Shown here: piece by piece, positions 49,223-61,092 of the stretch
How positions within the stretch are numbered: position 1 is the stretch's first letter
Layout: every line of letters begins with the position of its first letter
Source of the DNA: Saccoglossus kowalevskii
Lineage: Eukaryota; Hemichordata; Enteropneusta; Harrimaniidae
Assembly (NCBI RefSeq): GCF_000003605.2
Contig: NW_003131855.1
Coordinates: 165,715-229,714 of the forward strand
Reading direction: 5' to 3'
Length of the DNA stretch: 64,000 nt
Position numbers and translations under genes: made by a program
The notes under the pieces: generated by a model
The model's database searches: none
Seen by the model: only the letters and a program-made list of their open reading frames with translations
What the model was told of the DNA's origin: nothing

Positions 49223-49990
49223 TTAACTGTGTATATCGTCTTTCCCGCTTTCCTCTCGTTGTAAATACATATCTGCCAATTCTTTATCGCTGAGCTTTCC
49301 ATCGATTACCGTGTTTTGTCGTTTCCCAAATTCGGTAAACAAGTCGCCAGTCAGGGGATTTTGCCTTTTGGCGGAATCACCGTTGAAAGCGGGCTCTCGT
49401 CTTTTATCAAATACTTCGTAATCTAGTGGATTGCGTTGACGTTTACTGGTAACCATCTCCCCTGTGTCTTGATGTAGGTGTTGATTAGCTTTGATGTACT
49501 CGTCTCTTTGCATGTCATCCTCACTTTTCTCAGAATAAGGTGGTTTATTTTCGCGACGTTTGCCAAATTCCGTAAACAGATCGCCAGTGAGCGGGTTTTG
49601 ACGCTTTCCAAACTCAGTAAATATCTCACCAGGCAGGGGTTGTCCGCGTTTCCCGAACTCCGTGAATAGATCACCTGTGAGAGGATTCTGTCGCTTGCCG
49701 TCGTCCTTGAGGCTGGAGGGTCTATTTCGTTTCCCGAACTCTGTGAATAGATCTCCCGTAAGGGGGTTCTGCCTTTTCCCGTGACTATCAATATCAGGCG
49801 ATTTCATCCCACCTGACGTACGCTTACCGAACTCAGTGAAAAGGTCACCCGTCAACGGATTTTGTCTTCTCTGAAGATCAACAGCTCGTTCGTTATCACC
49901 GTATTGTGTTAGCTCATCGTCTGACAAGGAACTGTATCGTATACCCTCAATCTCATTAGCTTCTTTCTGTTTTCTTATCGCCGTGTTAAT
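49223..49990 (-). CDS. Neuropeptide precursor, exon 2: multi-copy FTEF-amide prohormone
   Basis: The exon runs from an acceptor (pyrimidine-rich tttttctctatgttcaccgacag ending at 49991; AG at 49992-49991) to the stop at 49223. It encodes residues 44-298 of a 298-aa precursor, starting INTAIRKQKE in phase 0. Five identical QNPLTGDLFTEFGKR units lie at residues 86-100, 117-131, 144-158, 174-188 and 253-267. A variant, GQPLPGEIFTEFGKR, is at 159-173. A degenerate unit without the amidation Gly, QRNPLDYEVFDKR, is at 228-240. KR or RR precedes each unit, so convertase cleavage, amidation at Gly and N-terminal Gln cyclisation would give pQNPLTGDLFTEF-amide. Acidic spacers separate the units. The N-terminal spacer (LSDDELTQYGDN) and C-terminal tail (LSDKELADMYLQ) resemble each other. 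The product would be stored in dense-core vesicles and secreted to act on a receptor. I do not recognise the family. Confidence 0.93.
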   Translation of the reverse strand: MNTAIRKQKEANEIEGIRYSSLSDDELTQYGDNERAVDLQRRQNPLTGDLFTEFGKRTSGGMKSPDIDSHGKRQNPLTGDLFTEFGKRNRPSSLKDDGKRQNPLTGDLFTEFGKRGQPLPGEIFTEFGKRQNPLTGDLFTEFGKRRENKPPYSEKSEDDMQRDEYIKANQHLHQDTGEMVTSKRQRNPLDYEVFDKRREPAFNGDSAKRQNPLTGDLFTEFGKRQNTVIDGKLSDKELADMYLQREESGKDDIHS

Positions 49991-52900
49991 CTGTCGGTGA
50001 ACATAGAGAAAAACAGAATGTGATAATTAAATTGGCAGTGAAGTGAAAAAAATATGGGCACTGAGTACGGTGTTATCCATCGATACATCATATTGATATG
50101 GTATACGTAAACTAAAAACCGTTTTACTAAGATATGTGAACAATTTTAGAAAGGAAAACCTTTTCACGTTCAATTAAAATCTTGCTGTCATTCAAGGTGA
50201 GAAGAACAGAAGTGTGACTTTTCCGACCACATTGTGAAGTCACTGAAGTGCCATATGTATAACACATAGTATATGTGATTTTTACGACATTGTAGTCAAT
50301 AAACCGGAAATATTGCAATGGAAAAACACTATGACATTGTTGTAAATTATAAATTTAACACACTCTGTTGAACCATAGGCAACGCCTATATCAAATCATT
50401 CACTTTGGCTGCCTAAGATTCAGCCAGAAAGCATCTTCCTCATATCTAGTGCACATTATCTGATGGAAACGCGAAGAAAATTCAAATTAGACAACTCGCA
50501 AAGACCGTGATCATGTATATAATTACTGGGTTTGTCTGATAGAAAGTGAAAGAAAGACTGCCATAGTGTGTTCACAAACTACATTTGAAATCACGCACGC
50601 ACGTCTATTATTAGGCCAGATTGCATTTAACAAAAAACGGAAATCAAAACTAAAATCAATCCAGACATCTATTGATCCTCCCGGGACCGTGTATGTACAG
50701 GCGATAGTTTCATATTGGCATGAGCAATCCATGATTACGACAAGACAAAATGAAACCTTGCGACTTTCACTGAACTACAGCCAAACAATGTTGAACTTCG
50801 TTATTTGTTCTCATCTCAACCAAGGTGACGCATGTTTTATAATCTATGTAATCTTGAGCTGCAGATGTCAATCAATTTGAGTTCTCGCCTAGGGATAATT
50901 CTCAAAAATAAGTCTCCGTGGAAATGAAGAAAAATCTAATTAGATTTTCTCGACGTGATTGAAAGCACCAAAATAGGTTGTTTTAGACAGCTAACAGGGC
51001 ACAATATGCGGTGAGACAGCAATAAATATTACTCATAATTATAATTAAAATGATACAAGCTGCAAGAACATGGGGAAACCTTATACACTAGTCAAGAAAA
51101 TAACTGTAGAGAATAAAATGTAGTAATTAAATAATTTGAACTAATTGATTAATTAGTAAAAATAACCGTTAACTGTCATGTTCAATTATATTTTCATGTC
51201 GGTATAACGAATGAAAGATGGGCTTCAAATAATATATATTATACATAGCCAAACATTACTTATTAATATAACACCTGTTAACTATGTTGTGAGAACACGT
51301 TACAATCTGCCAGCTGTGATTATACATTCAAGCTTTTGTCTCATCATTGCAAGTTGTGGTCTGATAACATTGTCAGCAACAATATATGGGATTATTAGTC
51401 AGCGTATACAATTTGACACGTACAAGAATATGCTTAGAAGCCTTTGCCACTATTGTTAACTGATGTCACCTTGCTGGATACACCAACAAATATATTCGAT
51501 ATCAAAATTCGCATGCAGACGCGTACACATTTATTTATGCTCAAATACATTCATCGTCAATGTAACTGCCGAAACCACACTTTTCCACAAGCGATTTGCT
51601 AGCATAGAAAGAGTAACGAGTATAAACACCTCATGTGTGAGACAGATCAAGGACATATACTTGAAACAACCAATTACCCGGAGGTGCCTAAGTGCTATGA
51701 CTTCGCAGAATATTTGTAATAATGGAAATATCACGCTATATACACTATATAACATATATTCCTGTAAAAAAACAATTCCCTGTCAGGTAAATTATCAAGT
51801 CTTCGGGAAATTGTTACTGATACTCTCTTTTATCATCACATTTCAACAATCGCTCTTTTCCACACAATGCTATCATACCTAATTATGGCAATGTCAAGTC
51901 TATAACTAACATGTGCACGCGTGAAAAGATCTAATCATGACTCCATTGTTGGAAGGGTCGATTGGGTGTCGACACATACGTAGCAAACAAGCTGATTGAC
52001 ACTAAGGTATCTGCACTAACGTATACTCCCGGCTACACGGCAACCCTGTCAGTGATTTTACTGATTAGCTAAATACAATACAAGTGATTACTTTTCTACC
52101 ATTCATCCAAATCAAAATGTTATGCTTTCGAGGTGGAGAGGTGAGCTATACATTATTTGGATACCGCTACACCTCAAATTGCACACTAAACGACGATCTT
52201 ATTTTAATAAAGGTGAACGCCGATAAAACAAGTAGTTATTAGCTAATTAGATAGCATGAAAAAAACGGGCATTTTTAACAAACTGGAAGACGTTTGAGTA
52301 TACGGTACATCAAACCGGTGACGTAGCATGCAATAATAAACGAACATTCGGCCTATTGATTCTGTTTTTCTGATGCATTTCTTTCATTGTGGCCGTTATT
52401 GATTGTTAATATAGGCTCGTGTAATTAAACATTCAGAAGTGAAATGTGTACTAATAATACGACATCTGTATGCTTCTATGCTAATGATTTATTTATTATG
52501 CTTATATGAGATAAGATGATAAACAAAAACGCAACGAAGATGTTATCTACTCATATTTTATAACATCACATATGAAAGCAATGGTGCTGATTAAGATCTC
52601 TCTACCTGTAATGAAGCGTACCGTGTTTCTAATCACGCAATCTTTTTTAATAAGCACCCACCGTGAGTACATTTTGTATGTGCGAAATGGGAATTATGTC
52701 CTTGTATATTTTGTATACAACTACAAAAGATGCAATGGAATGATAAGTATATCAATACGGTGATGTACACGTTCTCAATAAAAACACATTTTGCACTGTT
52801 CTCCCAGTCACAGTTTTATGACTACCAACTATCTTCACATAATATCACTATTGTTACATTTTTCGTTCGATACATCAAACTAGCGGCATGTAAACACGTG

Positions 52901-55900
52901 TCGAAAACTTTACAATATAAACCGGCTAAGCTCATTGACTCATTTAGTTGTCTATATTCTGAGATTCCTACCACTATCGTACGTGAGGGCGGACAAATAT
53001 CATGAATATTAAAGAGTCGTGCGCTATGTGTGATGTATTACATAGTGATATGTATTATTCTGGTATAATTTAATATAATTCAACGCAGGCTAAGATGTTA
53101 GACTTATACTTAAGATAAAGATAAAGAAGCAATATTTGAATAACACGTCCTGGGAATACAGTAATTCCATTTATCGTAATGTATCGCAATGTAAGACGTA
53201 TTGGCTAAATTGAATAAATATGCTAAGACACGTGTAGTCTGGATTTGCATACATTTGCATATAATTCAAAGTAAAACGCATAGTAGTTTTGTTTTAGTGA
53301 GTATCGAACGAATGCAGTTTTTGTCAAAACAGTGTTTTCATTTTACGGTAAATCGTATTCTGTTATTATCATGTAATTCAGGCAGCAATGCTCTACAATA
53401 CTGCAAATCATCCTAATCGCCCTTTTAATCAAATATTAACCGAATAAAACATACTCTATTACAAAACTGCAACAGTTTTCTCCTAAAGACTTATAATAAA
53501 ATAATATGTGTTCAAAGTTGACAGTGATGAATAATTGAATCATCTAAGTTTGTTATTTCTATCACTTGTGATCAGATATATATATATGCATATGTTATTG
53601 GATAACATATTATAACGTGGTAAATATTGTAGTCAAGATATTGAAAACTATTGATTTGAAAAATCAGACAGTACTATGTTTGGACTTGGCAACGTACCCC
53701 TCTACTAGTAGATAAGTAAAACCATACAAATGCATCGGATGTTATAACCGGAAACAGATTGTATATCAGTCGACAACGCCATATGGCAATCCATTTATCA
53801 AAATATTCGTTTTAACCCACACTGCTGTGAATATTCAATGAACGCATTTTATTTATCTCATTTCATTTCATGTCAGTGTCCGAGTATGTCGTCAAACCCG
53901 CCATTGTTGTGCTTGAATGCCTATAATAATTATTATCCAGCTACAAATTGATCACTATTTATCACTCTACAAGATGGCAGGTAAATGATTGATTTTTTCA
54001 AGTACTAGAATATCCTGACAACTTTGTATTCATTTAGTACATAATTGTGTAATAGTGTTCAAAACCGGTGATCGTTCAAAACTTCTAACCAACCTGATGC
54101 AATCGAACATGCGCACGACGAAACGCATAATGATTTGAGGAAGAATAAGACATTCCGCTAACTGAGTTTGGATTTTGATCTGATGCATCAATAGTTAATT
54201 AACTGATTATATGATTGAGCCGCAATTATTATTACAGGCAAAGTTTATGCTAAATAAAATTATAGAAAGGCATATAAGGTTAGCATAATTAAAACGGTTG
54301 TATTTTATTGTTTGTACGTTGTGAGATAGTATATTATTCAAATTTTACCTGTTATTCGCAGCGTTTCACAAAGTGAGAGATTAATAATAATTAATAATAG
54401 TTAGTACTGTGATTGGCAGATAACATGTGCTTATCATAATTTACTTTTTCAATGCATGTATGCACACTTGGTAATTAAAATATTCATTTGCTCTTTTGTG
54501 TTTGCTTTGAAATCACTGCTCTGCAAATATGTAGTGATAAACATACAATAAATGTTTATACAGATTATCTATATCTATATACACAAATGTAGTTAAGAAT
54601 TCACATTTTTCCAACTTTATGTAAAGTGACTATTGCGCTCATCGTGTCGTCAAATTATCTAGATCATCCCGCCAATCACGCTGACTACAGAGTGCTATGA
54701 CGTCGTGAGTTTGATTACGTCAATGAAAACAATGAACAAATTGATGCTTCCTAATTCGCGTTATTCTGTTAGCATATACGCCACATTGTTTGTCCTTGTG
54801 CATTGTTGCGAGTTTGAAAATACAGTAATCCGATTCCGATTTCAGATTCTAAAAAAAAGTCAATTGTTTAGCCTCTCAACGAAGAAGTGCCTATTAGCTC
54901 TTTGCACGTGATTTTCGGCTCAATTACGTCATCAACTCATGTGGTTCGTAATGCGCATACGCAAATTTACGCTAGGTGAACATTTTATCAGGATTGTGAA
55001 GTATTTAGATGAGAAATATACGTGTTGTGACAGATAATATTTGAACTACTTTAATGAATGGAACACGACTACCATCGAGCTAGACTTTAAAAAATGGCGT
55101 ATCCGTGACGTACTCGGACACAAATATAACGTCACTATCTACCAGGCTACAATTGTAATTGTACGGATAATCACACAGTAGATACGCAGACAGTCTATCG
55201 CAGTGGTGTATATAACAACGTTATTGCACATCAGTTTGTGATTACTTCAAGAGCAGACTAATTTAAAACCGCATTGGTATGACTGAAACAACGTGTTTTT
55301 TTTTTTACTTTTGTTTCATCGTTAACATTTTAATGAAAACAATCCACTACGTTTTAAATGTTGTACCCTACTCCTCGGCACAAAATGGCAGGTTTGAATT
55401 GAATATTGCCAGAAAACATACATTTTGCAGTATATCTTTTACAGGTAATAAAAGCGGTCAATATATCTTTCGTGATAACGTGAATGCAAACAAACCGTTT
55501 ACACACAATGATGTGTTACATGTTGTAGCAAGACTGAAAGCTCCACAAACCATATTAGTTTGTTTTGTACTATTATTACCAGCACTTTTATGTTTGCGAC
55601 AGCCGCCAAGGTCAGTATTGGCTGGCTCAGTCATTCGCCTTTAGGTCGAAGATAAATGACTTTGCTAGTAAACAAAATACATCACACGTAGTAATCTATT
55701 TTACTTTCTTCAACTTAAATAGTTTTTCGTGAAACAAATCGTCATTGTCGCATCATATTACCATCATGGAATCTTCGATAACACTGTGTTATCAATGTGG
55801 TCTGTATGTGTATATACTTGTAATTACAAACGGCCTTGTCTAATTGTGGCACGATATAATAGAGATATATTTAGTTTCAAATATTGAGAGAGCATTATTG

Positions 55901-58900
55901 ACAATGAACTGTCGACTATGCGCGCACAACAACTCTATGATTATTGGATTTACTGATTGATGATAACAGAAGCTTCTTAATAAAATCTTAATAACAATTT
56001 AGTAAATTACTTTATCTGCTCGTTTGAAAGAGGTTTCATATTGAAAAATAAATTATTTATATTAGATGCCACATCGGAAAACACTGTGAAGCAAGCATTT
56101 AAAATGTCCAAACATAATTTGAAATAGCCTGTCACGGCAACACATACGAAGTTTAGATTTTTGAAATTAAACATAGCCTGCACATATAAGCGAAAAAGAA
56201 AAGAAATTTCCATGTGTATTTGTTCTATTTCCCATATGGAGTATGGTATAAGCAAATAAAGCAAATTCATGATTTTAAAACTTAATTCTTCTAACGTATA
56301 GAATAGAATAGAATAGAATAGAATAGAATAGAATAGAATAGAATAGAATAGAATAGAATAGAATAGAATAGAATAGAATAGAATAGAATGGAATGGAATA
56401 GAATAGAATAGAATGGAATGGAATGGAATGGAATGGAATGGAATGGAATAGAATAGAATAGAATGGAATAGAATAGAATAGAATAGAATAGAATAGAATA
56501 GAATAGAATAGAATAGAATAGAATAGAATAGAATAGAATAGAATAGAATAGAAAGCACTCTACTTTGCTCATTACAGAAACTATGATATATTTTTGGTAC
56601 TAACAGTGTAACAAGGTTGCATTAGCACACAACCAGTGTAGTTATTAGTGTCGACTCAGAGATATGTTATTCGTTGGTAATGTAATAGAAATCAGGAAAC
56701 TCGTAAAAGTATACGTCATTCACAACTTTGTCCCACCGGATGCGATTAAAAACTATGTGTGATTACTTATATGACATGGGTGTGCGTACCACTGTGTTAT
56801 TTAATACACCAGTAAAGGTTATAGACTTCCGGTTATCTGACTTACACACATTTCATGACAACTAATAATAATTGTCCTTTTTTGGTTTTTGCTTTACGTC
56901 ATTGTTATACATAAGTGACTTAATCCCACTGACTAATCGTGAGTATTAGATTTTAATTCAAAACTAATAAATTTGTAAAGTAAAAATAAACACACGTGAA
57001 GATGAATAAATAAAAAAATGCAAATGTTACTGTGTCGTCTGTCGGCCCGAGCGATATTCTGATACATGTTCCAGGGTCGTGTGCATATTGAGCTACGCAT
57101 TAGTATTGATGATATTATAGTCGCATATAAGAAACTTGCAGCATTGCCGTTTGGGGATTCGAGACAATTCTATGCACAGTGCCTCGCCTTCGGCTTTCTC
57201 ACTATCAAGATCAAGTCCTGTCTATTAGTGCATGGATATGTGGGTTTTGTGAATACTACATTGTACATTTCAATTGGTCCACGTTAACTGTGTCTTAACA
57301 TTAATAGTAACGACCCCCCCCCCCACACACACACACTCACCCAAACTTGTTCCACAATACATGTATGTGTTCGTGTCATGAGGGAACTACTCTAAAAATA
57401 GCCTACTAGATGTCCACACACCCTGTTGAGCAAAGGTCAATAAAGGCAAATGTTTACCCCAACTTGTCAACACCATAAACACACAGAAACAAACATGCGC
57501 ACTGTTTGAACTGTCGTAGTGTACGTCTAGGATACATTATCAGAATCACGAAAATGGCGCTTGATCCTCCATCACTCTTCGCAACTCAAGATCTATCAGG
57601 ACGACTGCATCGGCATTTTGACTGAGGCTGGTGTACAGAAAATCACCGCGATTGTAAATGTCCAATAGGTTGCGTAAGAAAGATTTAATAGCGAACTTAA
57701 TAAAGCGCACCACAGGAACATAGTCATTAAATATTAATATAACTGCGCCAACCCCGTGGCTGCAAATTAACTGAAATTAACCCAACGCAATAAACATTGT
57801 AATTTTAAATTCGTTTTTGATTATTATACTATAACACACAATAGCTTATTTTAATATAGTCATGCGTGCCATGTCATTTCATAGAAGTATCCCGAGTGAT
57901 CGTAATACGTGGCGGAGTAAATCGATATAGTGTTGTATTTAAAATATAATAATGATATGAAATTGAACGCTAAGAATGAAACATTGCCGAAAATGTATTT
58001 TAGACTGGAATGGGTGCTTGCGCTCATGGAAAATTGCTAATCGATGGGAAACTAGATTCATTTCACAACATACAATGGAAATGTTAACAATTGCTTAGAT
58101 AATTAGCAATAAAGATAATATTTCTTCAAACAGTCTCATATAATCAATTTCTGATATACATTCGGTAAACTTACCAGGAATTTATCAAACTACGTGAAAA
58201 CAACTTAACAGCTTACATTAAAATCAGGTTTTGATTGAAAAAAAGTGGAACAAAAATGACATTAGGCACATTTGCCGCGGTTTCACTGTGAAAATGAACA
58301 GTCATTGAAAATTGAGGTACATGAGGGCACATCGCACCGACCCAATTCGGCGGCGTATTTCAACATTCAGACAACATTTGTTACAATATGAATGAGCCAT
58401 TTTATTCTTTGACAATATGGATCACTTTTCAAATTTTGAATGCATCTAAATCGGCACTCCAACATAGTAAACAGACACATTGTTGAGATTAGCTGATAGA
58501 GTGGAAGCCTCACTGACTTTTATACTTGTAGCGGGTCACTCATTGCAATACTACCGAAACGAGATCTTCAAAATTTCAACAATCTAGCAAAAACACATAT
58601 TAATGATTGGGCCAAGTGGTCGACCCATATTTCATTTTCTTTTCGACGAGCCGAGTAGTGCCCCGGATACCACGACAGGGAGTAAATGGTAACAGGACAT
58701 GTTTTAGTGGAGTGATAATTAATTAGTCGTGCGCTACACCGACGTGTTAGATATGTACAACGTGATAAAATTTATTCAAATAAAATATAATTTTTCTTTG
58801 CCAGCCTTGTCGGAAGATACAATTAACATGCATCTCAGTAATTAATATAGCATAGATCAGCATACTAATCATGAAATTAACAAATTTATCGATAATGATA

Positions 58901-59777
58901 CTAGCAATGGGTTATTTAGTGTTGCCGCAACGGTGCGGTGGTAGGCGCCGCTGTTTTTAACAACTATCGGCGGAGTTCTGATTGTGATAACCATGGCAAA
59001 CACTGCCATATTCTATTACAGCAAGTTTTTATGAGTTAAGAGTTTTAGAGAGAAAACGATTTGTCGTTTCGTATATTGAACATTCATTTGGAATAAGTTT
59101 TTGGTGGTTTTAAATGTAACGATTTCACTCAGTACGAATTTTACAATTACATTTATTGTCTTGAGCAATAATCAAATTCCGTCTGTTCCGTCTTTATTTT
59201 GTGAGAAATCGTGTCCAGGATAAATTTTGCTTTGCCTGTTCACTCAATTTGACTGGTAAGTAGGTTGCTTGACCTGTGTTATCTAAAAATGTTTCAATGG
59301 AACGTTCTAACCGCAATTGTTATTCGTGGCATAACTCGGTAATTGAGAGGAACTTTCAGACGCGCCACTCCTTCCACATTTTATTCGACAAATATTTGAC
59401 TTTGCCAAAGCGGAAGGAAGGGAGTTATTCGTACCGTCTGGTTCATTACTTACATCGATTTACTAGTTTTGATGAAACATTCACAATTTCTTAGTAAACT
59501 CACTCTACAGTTGTCAACGGCTGCACCCAAACACATACATATTAGTACATGCACGTATTAAAAGGAGACCATGCAACTATCTTGTTCTCTCGTCGGATTG
59601 ACAAAAAAGCAGTGATTCTGTTCAAATTACCCGTCAAGTACCGGCACTTTGTAACAAGTGTATGCACTGCTGCGAGATACTCGGCATATATGTTCTATAA
59701 CGCACCTACCAACGCAATACTCACATGGATGCAAAAATGGGACCCCCAATAAAAATGAATAGGTTCAAAGTCCTTAC
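49991..59777 (-). other. 9.8-kb intron of the neuropeptide gene
   Basis: It is bounded by GTAAGG at 59777 and a pyrimidine-rich acceptor at 49991. The content is AT-rich, with a pentanucleotide microsatellite at 56.3 kb, a poly-C/CA tract at about 57315-57340 and TGACGTC-like CRE half-palindromes near 54695-54720 and 54925. Several short open frames (for example 51463-51882 and 55279-55644 on the plus strand) show no domain, signal or splice context, so I treat them as chance. Confidence 0.75.
56301..56553. repeat. GAATA pentanucleotide microsatellite
   Basis: About fifty units of GAATA with a central patch of GAATG variants (about 56386-56470). The minus-strand frame encoding a run of LFYSI units is the repeat read in translation. 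Confidence 0.98.
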
Positions 59778-59906
59778 CTTCGATAATAACGTCCGGACCT
59801 CACCCCAATCGATGTTATCCGCCTTCGTTGCTTCGAGCAGGACACCGTGTTCGCAAATAATCAGAAAACATACTAAAGTCAGTATACTACGAATCATGTT
59901 TGTCAT
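59778..59906 (-). CDS. Neuropeptide precursor, exon 1: signal peptide
   Basis: The ATG is at 59906 and 43 codons run to a canonical donor (TCGAAG followed by GTAAGG at 59777). The sequence MTNMIRSILTLVCFLIICEH then GVLLEATKAD is a typical signal peptide: short basic n-region, hydrophobic core, and small residues near a likely cleavage after LLEA. NIDWGEVRTLLSK follows. The exon ends in phase 0, exactly the phase needed by the exon at 49990, on the same strand. There is no other plausible coding sequence between them, and exon 2 lacks any signal peptide of its own. An alternative start is Met4. Joining the two across a 9.8-kb intron is inferred from phase, strand and need for a secretion signal. 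A small extra exon in the intron cannot be excluded. Confidence 0.82.
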
Positions 59907-59977
59907 GATCTTAATAAATAGCTGCTTATAGATCGGCCACCAACCTCAAAGTGGACGTTACACAGATCTCTCTCTCC

Positions 59978-59985
59978 TTTAAATA
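59978..59985 (-). promoter_or_regulatory. Possible TATA box of the neuropeptide gene
   Basis: The minus strand reads CTATTTAAAGG about 75 bases before the start codon. A start of transcription near 59950 and a short 5' UTR of about 45 bases would fit. The motif is also common by chance in AT-rich sequence. Confidence 0.35.
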
Positions 59986-60261
59986 GTGGTAGTGTGTCGT
60001 GCAGGTAGATCAGCCCACTCAAGTGAGTAATCGTACAATATCACCCTCCGGTATAAAATTGAGGGCGCTCGCACTTGTTGTCTTATCCCATCTAACAAAT
60101 TCCATTGTTGAATTTTTTGAACATATTACTTAAAGGATGGTTTGGAATCTGACAGTAATAACCAACATTTATTGAACAAATGACATTTAGTATGACGAAA
60201 GTCGTATAGAGGTAAATATCACCAACACACAGTATTATACCCCGCACATATGCATCATCCG

Positions 60262-61092
60262 NNNNNNNNNNNNNNNNNNNNNNNNNNNNNNNNNNNNNNN
60301 NNNNNNNNNNNNNNNNNNNNNNNNNNNNNNNNNNNNNNNNNNNNNNNNNNNNNNNNNNNNNNNNNNNNNNNNNNNNNNNNNNNNNNNNNNNNNNNNNNNN
60401 NNNNNNNNNNNNNNNNNNNNNNNNNNNNNNNNNNNNNNNNNNNNNNNNNNNNNNNNNNNNNNNNNNNNNNNNNNNNNNNNNNNNNNNNNNNNNNNNNNNN
60501 NNNNNNNNNNNNNNNNNNNNNNNNNNNNNNNNNNNNNNNNNNNNNNNNNNNNNNNNNNNNNNNNNNNNNNNNNNNNNNNNNNNNNNNNNNNNNNNNNNNN
60601 NNNNNNNNNNNNNNNNNNNNNNNNNNNNNNNNNNNNNNNNNNNNNNNNNNNNNNNNNNNNNNNNNNNNNNNNNNNNNNNNNNNNNNNNNNNNNNNNNNNN
60701 NNNNNNNNNNNNNNNNNNNNNNNNNNNNNNNNNNNNNNNNNNNNNNNNNNNNNNNNNNNNNNNNNNNNNNNNNNNNNNNNNNNNNNNNNNNNNNNNNNNN
60801 NNNNNNNNNNNNNNNNNNNNNNNNNNNNNNNNNNNNNNNNNNNNNNNNNNNNNNNNNNNNNNNNNNNNNNNNNNNNNNNNNNNNNNNNNNNNNNNNNNNN
60901 NNNNNNNNNNNNNNNNNNNNNNNNNNNNNNNNNNNNNNNNNNNNNNNNNNNNNNNNNNNNNNNNNNNNNNNNNNNNNNNNNNNNNNNNNNNNNNNNNNNN
61001 NNNNNNNNNNNNNNNNNNNNNNNNNNNNNNNNNNNNNNNNNNNNNNNNNNNNNNNNNNNNNNNNNNNNNNNNNNNNNNNNNNNNNNNNNNNN
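60262..61092. other. Assembly gap (831 N)
   Basis: A run of N with no sequence information. It starts about 350 bases upstream of the neuropeptide start codon, so distal promoter elements or an upstream untranslated exon could be hidden. Confidence 1.

Noticed and set aside
51463-51882. 139-codon plus-strand ORF inside the neuropeptide intron
   Set aside because: Random-looking composition rich in Ser, Thr, Ile and Cys, with no homology recognised and no exon signals.
55279-55644. 121-codon plus-strand ORF with a hydrophobic start
   Set aside because: The hydrophobic start comes from a poly-T tract; no recognisable domain.
56007-56572. Long minus-strand frames with LFYSI repeats
   Set aside because: Translation of the GAATA microsatellite.
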